DNA from: Paenibacillus sp. MAEPY2
GTDB taxonomy: Bacteria; Bacillota; Bacilli; Paenibacillales; Paenibacillaceae
Length of the DNA stretch: 64,000 bases
Direction: 5' to 3'
Assembly: GCF_000499205.1 (NCBI RefSeq)
Contig: NZ_AWUK01000004.1
Location: 310,001-374,000, forward strand
Shown here: one piece after another, positions 44,857 to 54,400 of the stretch
Layout: every line of letters starts with the position of its first letter
How positions within the stretch are numbered: the first letter of the stretch is position 1
The notes under the pieces: generated by a model
What the model was told of the DNA's origin: nothing
Databases searched by the model: none
Seen by the model: only the letters and a program-made list of their open reading frames with translations
Position numbers and translations under genes: made by a program

Positions 44857-45082
44857 CATCCACTTAAGTAAAGTGAACAACATTAAACTCTACCCCTGAT
44901 TCATTTGATCTATCTTATCAATTGATGGTGAACAAGAATTATTACTTTCTCTTCCCATACTGATTTTGTAATTATAAGGATAATGATCTTCATTTAAAAC
45001 TAGAATCTAGCCCTATAATATTTTAACTTATCACTTATGCTGATTGAAATACATATTTTCGGCTGATTTCTTATCCGTCTTC
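44857..45082. other. AT-rich stretch without a gene
   Basis: About 225 bases between the XRE gene and the DUF554 remnant. No gene, hairpin or repeat of note was seen. Confidence 0.3.
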
Positions 45083-45223
45083 ATGACGACGAACATCATA
45101 AAAGAAATTACTCTGATTGGTTGCATCCTGGCGCTTTGTACGGGGTTAAACATATTGAAAATCACAAATATCAAGGTATTGAATCTGCTGCCTGCCTTAT
45201 TTATCCCGATCTTTTTGCTGTAG
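45083..45223 (+). pseudogene. C-terminal remnant of a DUF554 membrane protein
   Basis: The frame reads NIIKEITLIGCILALCTGLN then ILKITNIKVLNLLPALF, ending at a TAG. This matches the last helix pair of DUF554 (YdfK/YqgA) proteins. The rest of the gene is absent, so this is a relic. Confidence 0.6.
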
Positions 45224-45367
45224 CTTCAGCATACTGAATTCTTTCCGTAAACTAAAGTAACAAATAGGCTGCCCCATCCTTTTGAGGACTTGCGGTACAG
45301 CTTGCTTAATAACTTGCGTATGACAGAAAACTTCTATCGATTTTAAAGCAGCGACACCAGGAACAAC

Positions 45368-45945
45368 CTAGGTTGATGCAGATTCCGACCCACTTTTTTT
45401 GGTAAAGGAAAGAAATAATACTGCGGAGACCACAATCCATATCCCAAAAAAGATATAAATTGAACCGAATACTTGAGTGCTTGCCCCTTTTGCATCCAAT
45501 GTGGTTCCAAGAATCGTTGTTCCGATCGCACCAGCGATGAAGCTGCACATCATATAGACACCCATACCAACACCCGCCTCATGCCTCGGTAAGGTTCTGG
45601 ATACGGTATTCGCCAGAGCAATCTGGGCAAACGTCAGCCCTGTATTGGCTGCGATAAGAACAAACAAAACTACACCATACGAACCACCTGTAAAAATATA
45701 CAGTAGCGTATACGCAATGAATTGCAACCCAAAAGCCCACGAAAACAGATAACGATTCCCTTTTTTATCCGTAATGCGCCCGCCCAAGAGTCCAAATAAT
45801 GCGGCAAACAAGGCTCCAGGCGACATTACTAACCCGATCTGTAACGCAGACAACTGATTGAGACTGGTTAACATCTGGGGGATCAGATAAGGCACACACA
45901 AATTCAAAGTCAACACCATGGACCCAACGACAGTTACGTGTGGGT
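45368..45945 (-). pseudogene. C-terminal half of an MFS drug-type transporter
   Basis: About 190 codons encode six transmembrane helices of the second half of a 14- or 12-helix MFS exporter (VTVVGSMVLTLNLCVPYLIP, LFGLLGGRITDKKGNRYLFS, VGMGVYMMCSFIAGAIGTTI). The N-terminal half is missing: the frame meets the YyaL fragment near 45945. It is probably a relic of recombination, and no proper start is visible. Confidence 0.7.
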
Positions 45946-45951
45946 CAATAA

Positions 45952-46098
45952 CTAGACATACCCAATAGAAAAGAAGACTGGCTTATTGTCTCGCTTGGCG
46001 ACTTCAAAAGCCTCTTCGGACCAAGGGAACCAGTCCACCGGATTATGTGCGTGTTGCAGTAAATACGGCGACTTTTCCTTGGCCGATCTATTTGGTAC
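45952..46098 (-). pseudogene. N-terminal fragment of a DUF255 thioredoxin-domain protein (YyaL type)
   Basis: The frame contains [20 protein letters not shown] then [20 protein letters not shown] and ends after SIGYV, right before where the family has its CHWC motif. The remaining 600 residues are absent. It is bounded by an MFS remnant on one side and a truncated XRE gene on the other. Confidence 0.75.
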
Positions 46099-46105
46099 TT
46101 TGTGA

Positions 46106-46333
46106 GTTTTTGGACAGATATTAAAAAGTATTCGCAAGAAGCAGAAACTGAGCCAAGAAGAATTGGCATTCCGTATTAATCTTGATAGAACATACATATC
46201 CATGCTGGAAAGAGGAATCCACCAGCCTACTTTAAATTCATTACTTGCTATTGCTGCGGCGCTGGGTACGAAGGCTACTGAGTTAGTAGGAATAGTTGAA
46301 GAAGAATTAAATAAACAAAACGAAGAGACCTAA
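46106..46333 (+). pseudogene. 5'-truncated XRE regulator gene
   Basis: An open frame of 75 codons encodes a complete helix-turn-helix ([20 protein letters not shown] then [20 protein letters not shown]) and a short tail. No start codon is found before the YyaL fragment. Its last codons form the left arm of the terminator palindrome. Confidence 0.7.
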
Positions 46334-46356
46334 TATTAGGTCTCTTCGTTTTGTTT
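46319..46356 (+). terminator. Terminator, perfect 32-base palindrome
   Basis: AACGAAGAGACCTAAT is followed directly by its exact complement, then TTGTTT. The palindrome overlaps the end of the truncated XRE frame. Confidence 0.9.
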
Positions 46357-46480
46357 AACAGTATTTTCATATAACGGTTGGGTTTTCATAATATACTACC
46401 ACCTAAGGCTTGAAGGGATTCACTATTAGGGTTAGCTTGTAGGATCGATCGGCTGTACTACATCCCTGCCCATAACCTCT

Positions 46481-46528
46481 GACGGATCGAGGACCTTCAG
46501 CACGATGTGTGAATATAATGTTATATTG
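46481..46528 (-). repeat. Second repeat family, copy c
   Basis: GACGGATCGAGGACC, nine bases, then GATGTGTGAATATAATG and TTATATTG. It lies 36 bases after the HNH gene end and shares the GTGAATATAATGTTAT core with the other copies. Confidence 0.6.
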
Positions 46529-46563
46529 AAGTACGATGACTACCTTGAAATTACACTCCAAAC

Positions 46564-47264
46564 TTATTTGATCTTGTCAAAGAATTGCATTCGTTTTTCA
46601 AAGTTACTTACAGACGGATAATCTTCATTATTATCAGGAAATCTAATATTCATATAATCAATCTTTAAATCGTCATTTATATTTATAAAATCGAACCATC
46701 AGGATTTATTGAGAACAGTTGAGCATCGTATGCTACTTCATGTGAAACGCATAACGCTATTCCATTTTGCACTTCATCCAGTCCACCATCAGAAACTGGC
46801 CAAATATGAGCTGCACGTAGTATTCTAGGATGGTTTATATCGCAAATTGCACATTGATTACTATATGCCCTTAAAACATTCTCTCTAAACGACCCTTGTT
46901 TTCTAACAGGTTTTTTAATTAGAACTTCTTCCCAAGCTCTATTATTAGGATAAGGTCTTCTTTTATTTATCGAGTCTTCATCCTCTAATGTAACACTTCC
47001 ATCATCATTAAACTGTGCAATTGGTAATGTCTCGTATCTTAAAAATGACATGTCCAAAAAACCAATTGTACCCTCTTTATCAAATATGATCGTAACTCTT
47101 ATTTCATCTTTGGTATGATAAAAGATATCAATTATTGGAAATAACACCCCTTCTTCTAGTCGGTCAATAAACGATTCATTAAATGCTCTGTTCCTTTTTT
47201 CTCGAATTGCTGCGGTATTAGCTTCTTTCAAAATCTCTTTTGTAAAGTACTTGTTTGACTTCAT
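46564..47264 (-). pseudogene. HNH endonuclease-domain protein gene with a late frameshift
   Basis: From ATG 47264 a 193-residue frame carries an HNH_2-type nuclease domain: YSNQCAICDINHPRILRAAH, then IWPVSDGGLDEVQNGIALC and SHEVAYDAQLFSI. The paired Cys, the His of AAH and the Asn/His set fit metal-dependent nucleases. The frame stops at 46683. If one T is added to a TTTT run near 46688, it continues to INDDLKIDYMNIRFPDNNED and ends at 46564. The catalytic core is intact either way. Possible restriction or defence role, by family only. Confidence 0.72.
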
Positions 47265-47436
47265 GTGATAACACTCTCTCTTTTGGAATTGTTATTCATT
47301 GTATATCATATAACATATAACAATATTATATCTACGAACCCAAGAGCCTTAAGGCACGCAGAGCCGGGTCGAAGACTTAGCCTCGCAGAGTTGTTCGCTG
47401 AATCTATTTCTCCGCTAATTGCATCTTGCGACATAA

Positions 47437-47469
47437 GGGCGTATTCCTCGGCGAATATACGTTGTTATC
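47437..47469 (-). repeat. Second repeat family, copy d (divergent)
   Basis: GGGCGTATTCCTCGGCGAAT followed by ATACGTTGTTATC. It lies 17 bases after the stop of the gene at 47486. The GCGAATATACGTTGTTAT end matches the family loosely. Confidence 0.4.
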
Positions 47470-47485
47470 TGCTTTTTACTTCTTC

Positions 47486-48232
47486 TTAGAATTCACTGGC
47501 AATGTATATTGGATATCCTAACAAATCATTTACTCTATATTTTTTCTTGTTTTTCGTAAAGCATTGCTCATCGGTTATATAACGTTTTTGGTACAAGGAA
47601 GTAATCTTTCGTTTTTCTAATGCTATGGCCCCTAGTTTCGACAATTTAGTAACTGGGTGAGTAAAGTTCCTTCTTCCTAATGGTTCAACTGAATTTGTAA
47701 TAGTATCTAGCAAGCTTCTACCTTCAATTTTGTTTACAATAGCTTGTAGTGCAGAGCAACCCGACCACACAGTATGATACCGGCCGTCATCCAACCATAA
47801 TTCAGTTAAATACAAAAATGTTCCATTATAAGTCCAAGGTTCATCACTTAAATCAGAATCTTCCGGATCTGAAATCCATAAAATTAGATGTTGTAGTTGT
47901 GGAATATTTGTCAAAAGTTCTTTATTAAATATTACTTTTCTTGCTGTAAACGATTCTAAAACAAAGGGAACTTCTTCATCATTACCATAAGTGACTTTGG
48001 GTCTTTGAAAATCAAGTAATTTGTTCTTTTCTAAGTAAGCAGTTAAAATATCAATTTTTTCATAAGAGTTAAAAGATTTATTTGAAGATTCTTCGGTAAG
48101 ATCGACCTTCGGACCAGCTAAAGATAGCCCAATTGAAGTTTTTCGCTTTCTTTCTTTCGGTAACTTAATTGGAATCTGGTCAAAATACATATTTAATCTT
48201 TTTTCATCAATGTATTGATAATTTATTAGCAT
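47486..48232 (-). CDS. Protein of unknown function
   Basis: A 248-residue soluble protein from ATG 48232, preceded by AAAGGAG; a GTG at 48289 would add 19 residues. I recognise no family. Visible parts are a charged N-terminus (INYQYIDEKRLNMYFDQIPI), a mid strand-rich part (LQHLILWISDPEDSDLSDEP, WTYNGTFLYLTELWLDDGRY) and a basic C-terminus (KLGAIALEKRKITSLYQKRY). It lies between copies of the second repeat family and may be one of a set of accessory, possibly defence-related, genes. Confidence 0.6.
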   Translation of the reverse strand: MLINYQYIDEKRLNMYFDQIPIKLPKERKRKTSIGLSLAGPKVDLTEESSNKSFNSYEKIDILTAYLEKNKLLDFQRPKVTYGNDEEVPFVLESFTARKVIFNKELLTNIPQLQHLILWISDPEDSDLSDEPWTYNGTFLYLTELWLDDGRYHTVWSGCSALQAIVNKIEGRSLLDTITNSVEPLGRRNFTHPVTKLSKLGAIALEKRKITSLYQKRYITDEQCFTKNKKKYRVNDLLGYPIYIASEF

Positions 48233-48389
48233 TATTTTCAAATCTCCTTTTGGTTTCGATGACGATTGAGATAACGTTACTGTATCCACGACGTCTCCAC
48301 GACTTAAGTGACCAACAGAAACGGCGGCGATGTGGTTATTTGGTGGCAGATGTGTCCGCTAAATCCACTTCCCTGTCGATCACTTTTCA

Positions 48390-48434
48390 CGGACCGAGAG
48401 CTGTCAGGCTCGAAGCGTGAATATAATATTATAC
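48390..48434 (-). repeat. Second repeat family, copy b, with hairpin
   Basis: GGACCGAGAGC, eight bases, then CTCGAAGCGTGAATATAATA and TTATACG. TTCACG at 48385-48390 pairs with CGTGAA at 48415-48420, with GAG and CTC inside. It lies 14 bases after the stop of the gene at 48449. Confidence 0.65.
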
Positions 48435-48448
48435 GACGTACTAACCTT

Positions 48449-49213
48449 CTATGAGTTGCGAAAATGAAATTTAGACCTGATTTTCCCCAGAATTTTTTTC
48501 ATTGAATTACTTCTTTTGTTTTCCTTCTTAACTGAAACATATAACATCTTTGTGAATGAGAATAAAATAATTGACATAAGAACAGTAAATATTGAAAATG
48601 GTACATTTAACCATTGAGATAACTCTTCACTGGGAAATTTTTGAATATATTCGTTCCACACTGAGGCATAAAGATATAAACCTGCAAGTGAAAATAGGAA
48701 TGTTGATAAGTTATGCATTAAAATAAACAGTTCGATTATTAACTTGAAGAAAATATTCTTCTTGTTCAAACTTCTAAATTGTAAATGATCTTCGTAAATA
48801 ATATCATGTGCTTCCCAGAATTCATTTTCTATACTGACATAGAATCCATTTAAGCTATCAAATAATGCTTTTTCACTAACTCTTCCTGGATTATTCAAAT
48901 TTTCAAAGTAACTTAATTCTAACTTAAAGTATGCCTCCAAGTTAAAGCTTGAACCAATAAACCGTATCTTAGATTCATTTTGTTGATAATAATCAAAGAA
49001 ATCAACTAAAAGATTGTTTTTCTTACTTTGCTCTTTTTCATCAACAATTTTCTTCAATCTAATAAACATAGGGAAATAAACTTCATGATAACTCTGTGAT
49101 AATTCCTTTAGATAAGTCTCTTTCTTTTTCGCCCGATAATTAAATTGATATCCTACAAACGCCGTTATTATTGCCAAAATCACAACAGGTAATTGTATCC
49201 CAAAGTAACTCAT
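48449..49213 (-). CDS. Membrane protein of unknown function with three helices
   Basis: About 254 residues. The N-terminal helix (LPVVILAIITAFVGYQF) is followed by a cytoplasmic, Lys/Glu-rich helical region (YRAKKKETYLKELSQSYHEV), and two more helices follow (FLFSLAGLYLYASVW and FSIFTVLMSIILFSFTKML). ATG 49213 is preferred over ATG 49222, which touches the AAAGGA site. The family is unknown. Single-pass-plus-hairpin proteins of this kind occur in phage-defence islands, but that is speculation. Confidence 0.6.
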   Translation of the reverse strand: MSYFGIQLPVVILAIITAFVGYQFNYRAKKKETYLKELSQSYHEVYFPMFIRLKKIVDEKEQSKKNNLLVDFFDYYQQNESKIRFIGSSFNLEAYFKLELSYFENLNNPGRVSEKALFDSLNGFYVSIENEFWEAHDIIYEDHLQFRSLNKKNIFFKLIIELFILMHNLSTFLFSLAGLYLYASVWNEYIQKFPSEELSQWLNVPFSIFTVLMSIILFSFTKMLYVSVKKENKRSNSMKKILGKIRSKFHFRNS

Positions 49214-49242
49214 TTTCTGCATTCCTTTACTTGTTAGTATGT

Positions 49243-49281
49243 CTTATAACGTAATGTTCACGAAGTTCGTGAAATTACCGG
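49243..49281. repeat. Hairpin similar to the second repeat family
   Basis: TTCACGAA-G-TTCGTGAA is a perfect short stem, extended by GTAAT and ATTAC arms, preceded by TTATAAC. The arms resemble the TATAAC ... TTCAC ends of the second repeat family. Confidence 0.45.
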
Positions 49282-49536
49282 TTTCACCTTAACATTCAAA
49301 TATAATTCGACCAAACATCCAATTAACTACAGTCTTATCATACAATAAAATGGTAGAATATTACTAATGTTAATTCCATGATTTTACACAAAAAACTCCC
49401 ACCAAAATATCAACAGAAACTTCTTTGAAAAATTGATTTACGCGAACATCATGATATTGATGAGCTCACTCAACCATTTCGTACTCTGGGGAACGGCTTC
49501 AAAGTAACGGAGAACAAGAAAGAATTCGGGAAGATC
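49282..49536. other. Region before the AraC remnant
   Basis: AT-rich sequence with broken short frames that extend the AraC remnant at its left side (from about 49440), but no start codon with ribosome site. No repeat box was found. Confidence 0.3.
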
Positions 49537-49992
49537 ATGTACTCTTTACACCTTGAACTTCAATGTAAGGAATCCGGCTATCGTTACCGACTGTATCTTC
49601 ATCTGATGGACTTGTTAACTCGCATACGGCATGCCGAGCCAAGTGATCTTCAGTCTGCACAAGGAGATCTGACCGACCACATTCAACTTGCAGTGAACTA
49701 TATATCCAGTCATTATAATGAATCCGCCATTCTTACTCATTTGTGTGAACGATTTGCCATAAGCCCTCGCCATTTCCAAAGAACATTCAAGCAGGTTACC
49801 GGGCTCACCCTGACACAGATGATACAAAATAAACGTATACAACGAAGTTATGAACTGTTATCCGAAACCGATTGGAGTGTACAAACCATTGCCAGAGTGG
49901 TTGGAATACAGGATATGAAGTACTTTTATCGGATATTTAAAGAAAAATGTGGAATGACCCCTAAAGAGTTCAGGCAGCCTCAAGGGTCGTGA
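49537..49992 (+). pseudogene. C-terminal part of an AraC family regulator
   Basis: The 151-residue frame contains the full double helix-turn-helix (SAILTHLCERFAISPRHFQR then WSVQTIARVVGIQDMKYFYR) and the final MTPKEFRQ signature. The usual cupin sensor is missing. The frame is open leftwards without a start codon to about 49440. It is likely a truncated gene, though internal initiation at ATG 49537 is possible (GGGAAG before it). Confidence 0.65.
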
Positions 49993-50042
49993 TTCACATG
50001 CGATGTGCGATAGTGTGCATATATTTTCTATTAAAATAAGAA

Positions 50043-50096
50043 GGCCACAAAAACCGTTACAGAAATGATGTACGGGTTTTGTGGTTATTTTTATTT
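50043..50096 (+). terminator. Terminator after the AraC remnant
   Basis: CCACAAAAACCGT pairs with ACGGGTTTTGTGG, followed by TTATTTTTATTTT. Confidence 0.75.
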
Positions 50097-50267
50097 TATC
50101 AAGCGATGAAGAAACGACTTTATATAAAGCTGTACATGCCCAACCTGAGACTGAGAACAAATTCAATCTGGCGTACGATTTGAATCAATGACTAGTCAAG
50201 TAAGATAGAGTTATGAGTTCATGAACAATAATCACTTCAAGACATTGAACCAGAGGGGACATATCCT

Positions 50268-51311
50268 ATGAACAAAATCAAAAAAACAGGTTTGTGGCTC
50301 GGCATTACGACTCTAACGCTATCACTCGTAGTTCTTTATTTTCCAACATGGACACCAAAAATAAAAGGTTCAAACCCTATTCATGTATTGGAACAAGTTA
50401 AAATCAATGGTACGAGACATGAAATCATGATCAGAGGAGAGGATCTGGAAAACCCAGTTATCCTTTATTTACACGGTGGACCGGGTTCATCTGAACTTCC
50501 GTACGCCAAAAAGTACCAGGATTTATTAGAATCTCAGTTTACGATTGTGAACTATGATCAGAGAGCAAGCGGAAAATCCTATCATTTTTTCGAGGACTAT
50601 TCCAATCTCTCAGCTGACTTGTTGGTAGAGGATGCATTGGCCGTCACGGATTATATTACTCAACGCCTGGGGAAGAAAGTGATATTAATTGGCCATTCAT
50701 ACGGAACATACATAGGAACACTTGCTGCACAGCGAGCACCCGAAAAATATGAAGCTTACATTGGGATCGGGCAGATGGCAGATACACAACAGAGCGAGAT
50801 GGACGGATGGAATTACGTTATGGAGCAAGCCCAGTTGGCTGATAATCATGAAGACGTAGACCAGTTGGAGCAGGTCTATGAACCGATCAAACAAGGACAG
50901 GCGTTTACACCGCGAGATATTGTTGAACGGTACGGAGGCGCTTCAAGGTTGATGGACAGCCCTGACACCAGCTTCCTGGGAATGACGTTCAGCAATGAAT
51001 ACAATATGCTTGATACCATTCGCTATAATAAAGGAATCATGTATTCGCAAGAAATATTAATAAGTGAGGCTATGAGCCGTCCTTTGCCATCCTTGATTAC
51101 AAAGCTTGATCTACCCTTTTATTTTGTCATGGGAGATTACGACTTTATGACTTCATCCCATGCCGCCAAGGTGTTTTTTGACCAGATTGAAGGAAATCAA
51201 AAGGAATTCATTGCCTATAAGAACTCGGCTCACTACCCACATTATGAAGAGAAGCAAAGATTCTTTGATTGGATGGTAGATACCTTTATCAAGCAGATGC
51301 AAAATTACTAA
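50268..51311 (+). CDS. Membrane-anchored alpha/beta hydrolase (prolyl aminopeptidase-like)
   Basis: A 347-residue hydrolase. An N-terminal helix (LWLGITTLTLSLVVLYF) anchors or exports it. The oxyanion loop HGGPGSSELPYAKKY and the NYDQRASGKSYHFF motif resemble proline iminopeptidases. The nucleophile serine lies in LIGHSYGTYIGTLAAQ, with later acid and histidine in FYFVMGDYDFMTSS and KNSAHYPHYEEK. AGAGGGGA precedes ATG 50268. The substrate is unknown. Confidence 0.88.
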   Translation: MNKIKKTGLWLGITTLTLSLVVLYFPTWTPKIKGSNPIHVLEQVKINGTRHEIMIRGEDLENPVILYLHGGPGSSELPYAKKYQDLLESQFTIVNYDQRASGKSYHFFEDYSNLSADLLVEDALAVTDYITQRLGKKVILIGHSYGTYIGTLAAQRAPEKYEAYIGIGQMADTQQSEMDGWNYVMEQAQLADNHEDVDQLEQVYEPIKQGQAFTPRDIVERYGGASRLMDSPDTSFLGMTFSNEYNMLDTIRYNKGIMYSQEILISEAMSRPLPSLITKLDLPFYFVMGDYDFMTSSHAAKVFFDQIEGNQKEFIAYKNSAHYPHYEEKQRFFDWMVDTFIKQMQNY

Positions 51312-51312
51312 A

Positions 51313-51423
51313 ATGCGAATCGAGGCTGACTTCAACGAAGTTAATATAGGTGATAAAATTGAAAGTTGGACGAGACAAGTAAATAATCATTTATTTGAAA
51401 TATTTGAGTTAACTATAAAATAA
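51313..51423 (+). other. Short open frame after the hydrolase, probably a relic
   Basis: A 36-codon frame (MRIEADFNEVNIGDKIESWT) begins 2 bases after the hydrolase stop. There is no ribosome site. It may be a gene remnant. Confidence 0.2.
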
Positions 51424-51461
51424 ACAAAGGCCATCCCTTTCAGGATGACCTTTGCTTTATT
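51424..51461. terminator. Bidirectional terminator between convergent genes
   Basis: AAAGGCCATCC pairs with GGATGACCTTT (one mismatch) and has T-rich flanks on both strands. It separates the hydrolase gene from the SLH protein gene. Confidence 0.85.
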
Positions 51462-51479
51462 TCATTAAATATTGTGTTT

Positions 51480-54400
51480 TTACACGTGAAGCGCCAACAG
51501 CAGCTTATAGATCATTGCCGCGGCTTCCGCACGGGTCGTCATATTTCCCGCACGAACCGTATTGTCGGTATATCCGTTCACAATCTTGGCCTGAACGGCT
51601 GTATTCAGTGCTTCCTGCGCCCAAGACGGCGTTTGCGTCGCATCAGTGAAGCTTGGTTTTACAGTATCTCCACTCGCTCCCGACTGTGCATCAGTACTTA
51701 ACTTCAGCGCATTCGCCATCATCACAGCCATCTCGGCACGAGTAATCGTCTGATTAGGCTTGAACGTGTTGTCTCCATAGCCCTTCACGATTCCGGCTTG
51801 TACGGCTGCGGCGATGTCGCTCTTCGCCCAGTCTGGCAGATTGCTTTGGTCTGCAAATGTCGTATCCGACAGCACAGACTTCAAGGCCAGTGCCTTACTG
51901 ATCAACGTAACAAACTCTGCCCGTGTAATCTTTTTGGATGGTTGGAATGTACCATCTGTGTACCCTTGGATTGCGTCCATACCAATCAAACGATCTGCAT
52001 ATTCAGATGCCCAGTGTCCGTTCAGATCGGACAGATTGGCTGGTACGTAACTGGATACTACGAAGGTTCCCAGATGATTCACATTCGTCGTTACCGATCC
52101 TGCTGCGTCTGTCTTCCCGCCGACAAATACCCAGCTCTGACGAGCTTCATTATAATAATAGATCGCTGGCTGTGTTCCTTGAGGCAGTTTGGAAGCGTCA
52201 TATTGCAAGCTAAGTGCTGCCTGCTCATTCAATGTCCGTCCGCCTGTGCGGCTGATTTGTACCGCTTGACTCAGTACGTTCAGCGAAGCTGCATTCTGCA
52301 ATTGGTCCTTGGCTACGACAGATAGCTGCAACGTATCTTTTTCTCCAATGGCTCCAGCCGGAGCGTTGAATTGCACGACGTCTTTGAGACCCGTTTGTAC
52401 AGGTTGATTCGCTCCTACCTCTACTTTCACTTCAGTAGATGAATCTGACCCCGTATCCGGGTTGGTTGGTGTGGTTGGAACGGTAGGCGTTGTTGGCACA
52501 CTTGGTGTGCTTCCTCCAGAATTCCCGCCTGAGTTGCCCCCATTGCCACCGCCATTGCCCGAACGGGCTTGCACGGTAACCGTACGTGTGACTTCCTGTG
52601 CAGCATTTCCCGCAATATCTTTTACGTTATAACGAAGGGTGTAGATCCCCGCTGCTTGTGTGTTCACTGTTCCGGCAATCTGCACGGAACCACTGATTCC
52701 CACATTATCGGCAGCCTGTGCTCCAGGCTCGTTATACGTATCTCCCACCGTTAATGTCATCTGGCTGCTGCCTTGCAGGGTGATGACAGGGATTTCGCGG
52801 TCTATTTTGACCACCAAAGGTAAAGTATACGTTTCGTTCAAATCGTCTGTCGCTCTGAATAACAACTTATGCTCTCCAGCCTCGGTTATCTCCAAAGGTG
52901 TATTCTCCGTATACGGCTCATACGTCTGACCTCCATCAAGAGACAGCTCGATCGTCGCCGAAGTGGCTGGCGCGTATACTGCACTGGTTACACTAACCGT
53001 TACGGACTGGTTTGTCCATGTATCCGCGTGATACGGCTGTCCGTCAGCGGTGGTCATGTTGCTTTTCAATACAAGCACCTGATTGTTGGTACCTTCCACA
53101 ATGACGTTAAACGTCTTCGTGTCGCTCATGCTTCCACGTTGTACCGTTGCTGTCAATTCCAGTCGCTCATTATTCTCAGGCTGTGTAAGAAGTTTCCCCT
53201 GTGCATCCATCAATTCCGGGTTGGAGCTGGACCAGCTAATCGTGGCTCCATGTTTCCCTTCAACAGGAAGGGTAAGGTCGGAAGTGACCGCGTTCAGATC
53301 GCCCAGGTCAATCGCTTGAAGCGTATCCGTTACCGCTTGTGCATCACTGTAAGGTGCAGCACTCACGAAGATCGGATTGGAGTAGAACCACAGATCGCGA
53401 TAGTTCTGATCATTGATCTCGTTGAAGCGAGTCTCTGCATCAGCTGTTGTGATTTTGGGATCAAGCTGCGGTTCACCGTTTACGGTCTCACCAATAACGT
53501 CCATTCCCAGATTCGTACCGCGCAGGCGGTAATATTTATCCTGGTCTGTGGCTTTGATCTTGTACGTGATGACATTGTAACCTTCGGCATCTGTTGTCCA
53601 ATCGTTGGACGTGAAGGTTGCCAGCACTTTAGTAGAGTCGTTGGTGTCTTTGGAATAGGCAGCAGTGCCCTTCTCCGCCTTGCCCGTCACATCTCCCGCG
53701 ATGAGATCTACGTGATCGACCACCGGAATTTGTCCAGCGGACGTGCCGCTGTTGATTGGTTTTTCATAGTTGTTGCTCGTGGTTGGACTCTTGAAACGGA
53801 TTTTTAGTTCCACTTCGTCGCCTTGGGTCACACCCAGATCTCCGCCCATTTCAGCCTGAGTGCCCGCGCCGGAAGCCGTGAAGTCCAGTGCGTTAATCAG
53901 ATCACCGAATACGGAAAATGATTTCCCCGAACGCAGTCCTTCCAGCACGGCTTGCATTCCTGTACCCTCAACCCACGAATAGGTCTTGGCATATTCGCCC
54001 GGAAAATAACCGCTGGAATTCGTGTCAATCGTCTTGAAATGGTAATCCGAATTGCCATAGTTCCAGAAGTGACGCCCTTCTCCCAACAATGCATCCCACA
54101 GACCGCCCACCTTGGCGACCATATAGTCCACACCACCGTATGTACGGTATTTGTATCCATCATCTGCGGTCGGATTGGCTACGTTGTAGCTCGTGTTATA
54201 CCCGCCGCGATCTGGTTCCATCTGGTTGCCCAGCATACCTTCGATACCAAAAACGACTTGTGGAGCCAGATCGTTGAACTCCCGGAAGTCAGCGATAGTA
54301 TATTTGTTTTTGCCCCGTGAAGGGTGATTGATCATTGCATAACTCGTCGTTGGATACTTGGTTGCCAGCCAATGGATAGCAGCCAGTGCATCCTGATGGG

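Noticed and set aside
52869..53807. A 312-codon plus-strand frame inside the SLH protein gene
   Set aside because: Opposite a well-supported domain-rich protein. The translation resembles no protein, and no ribosome site is present.
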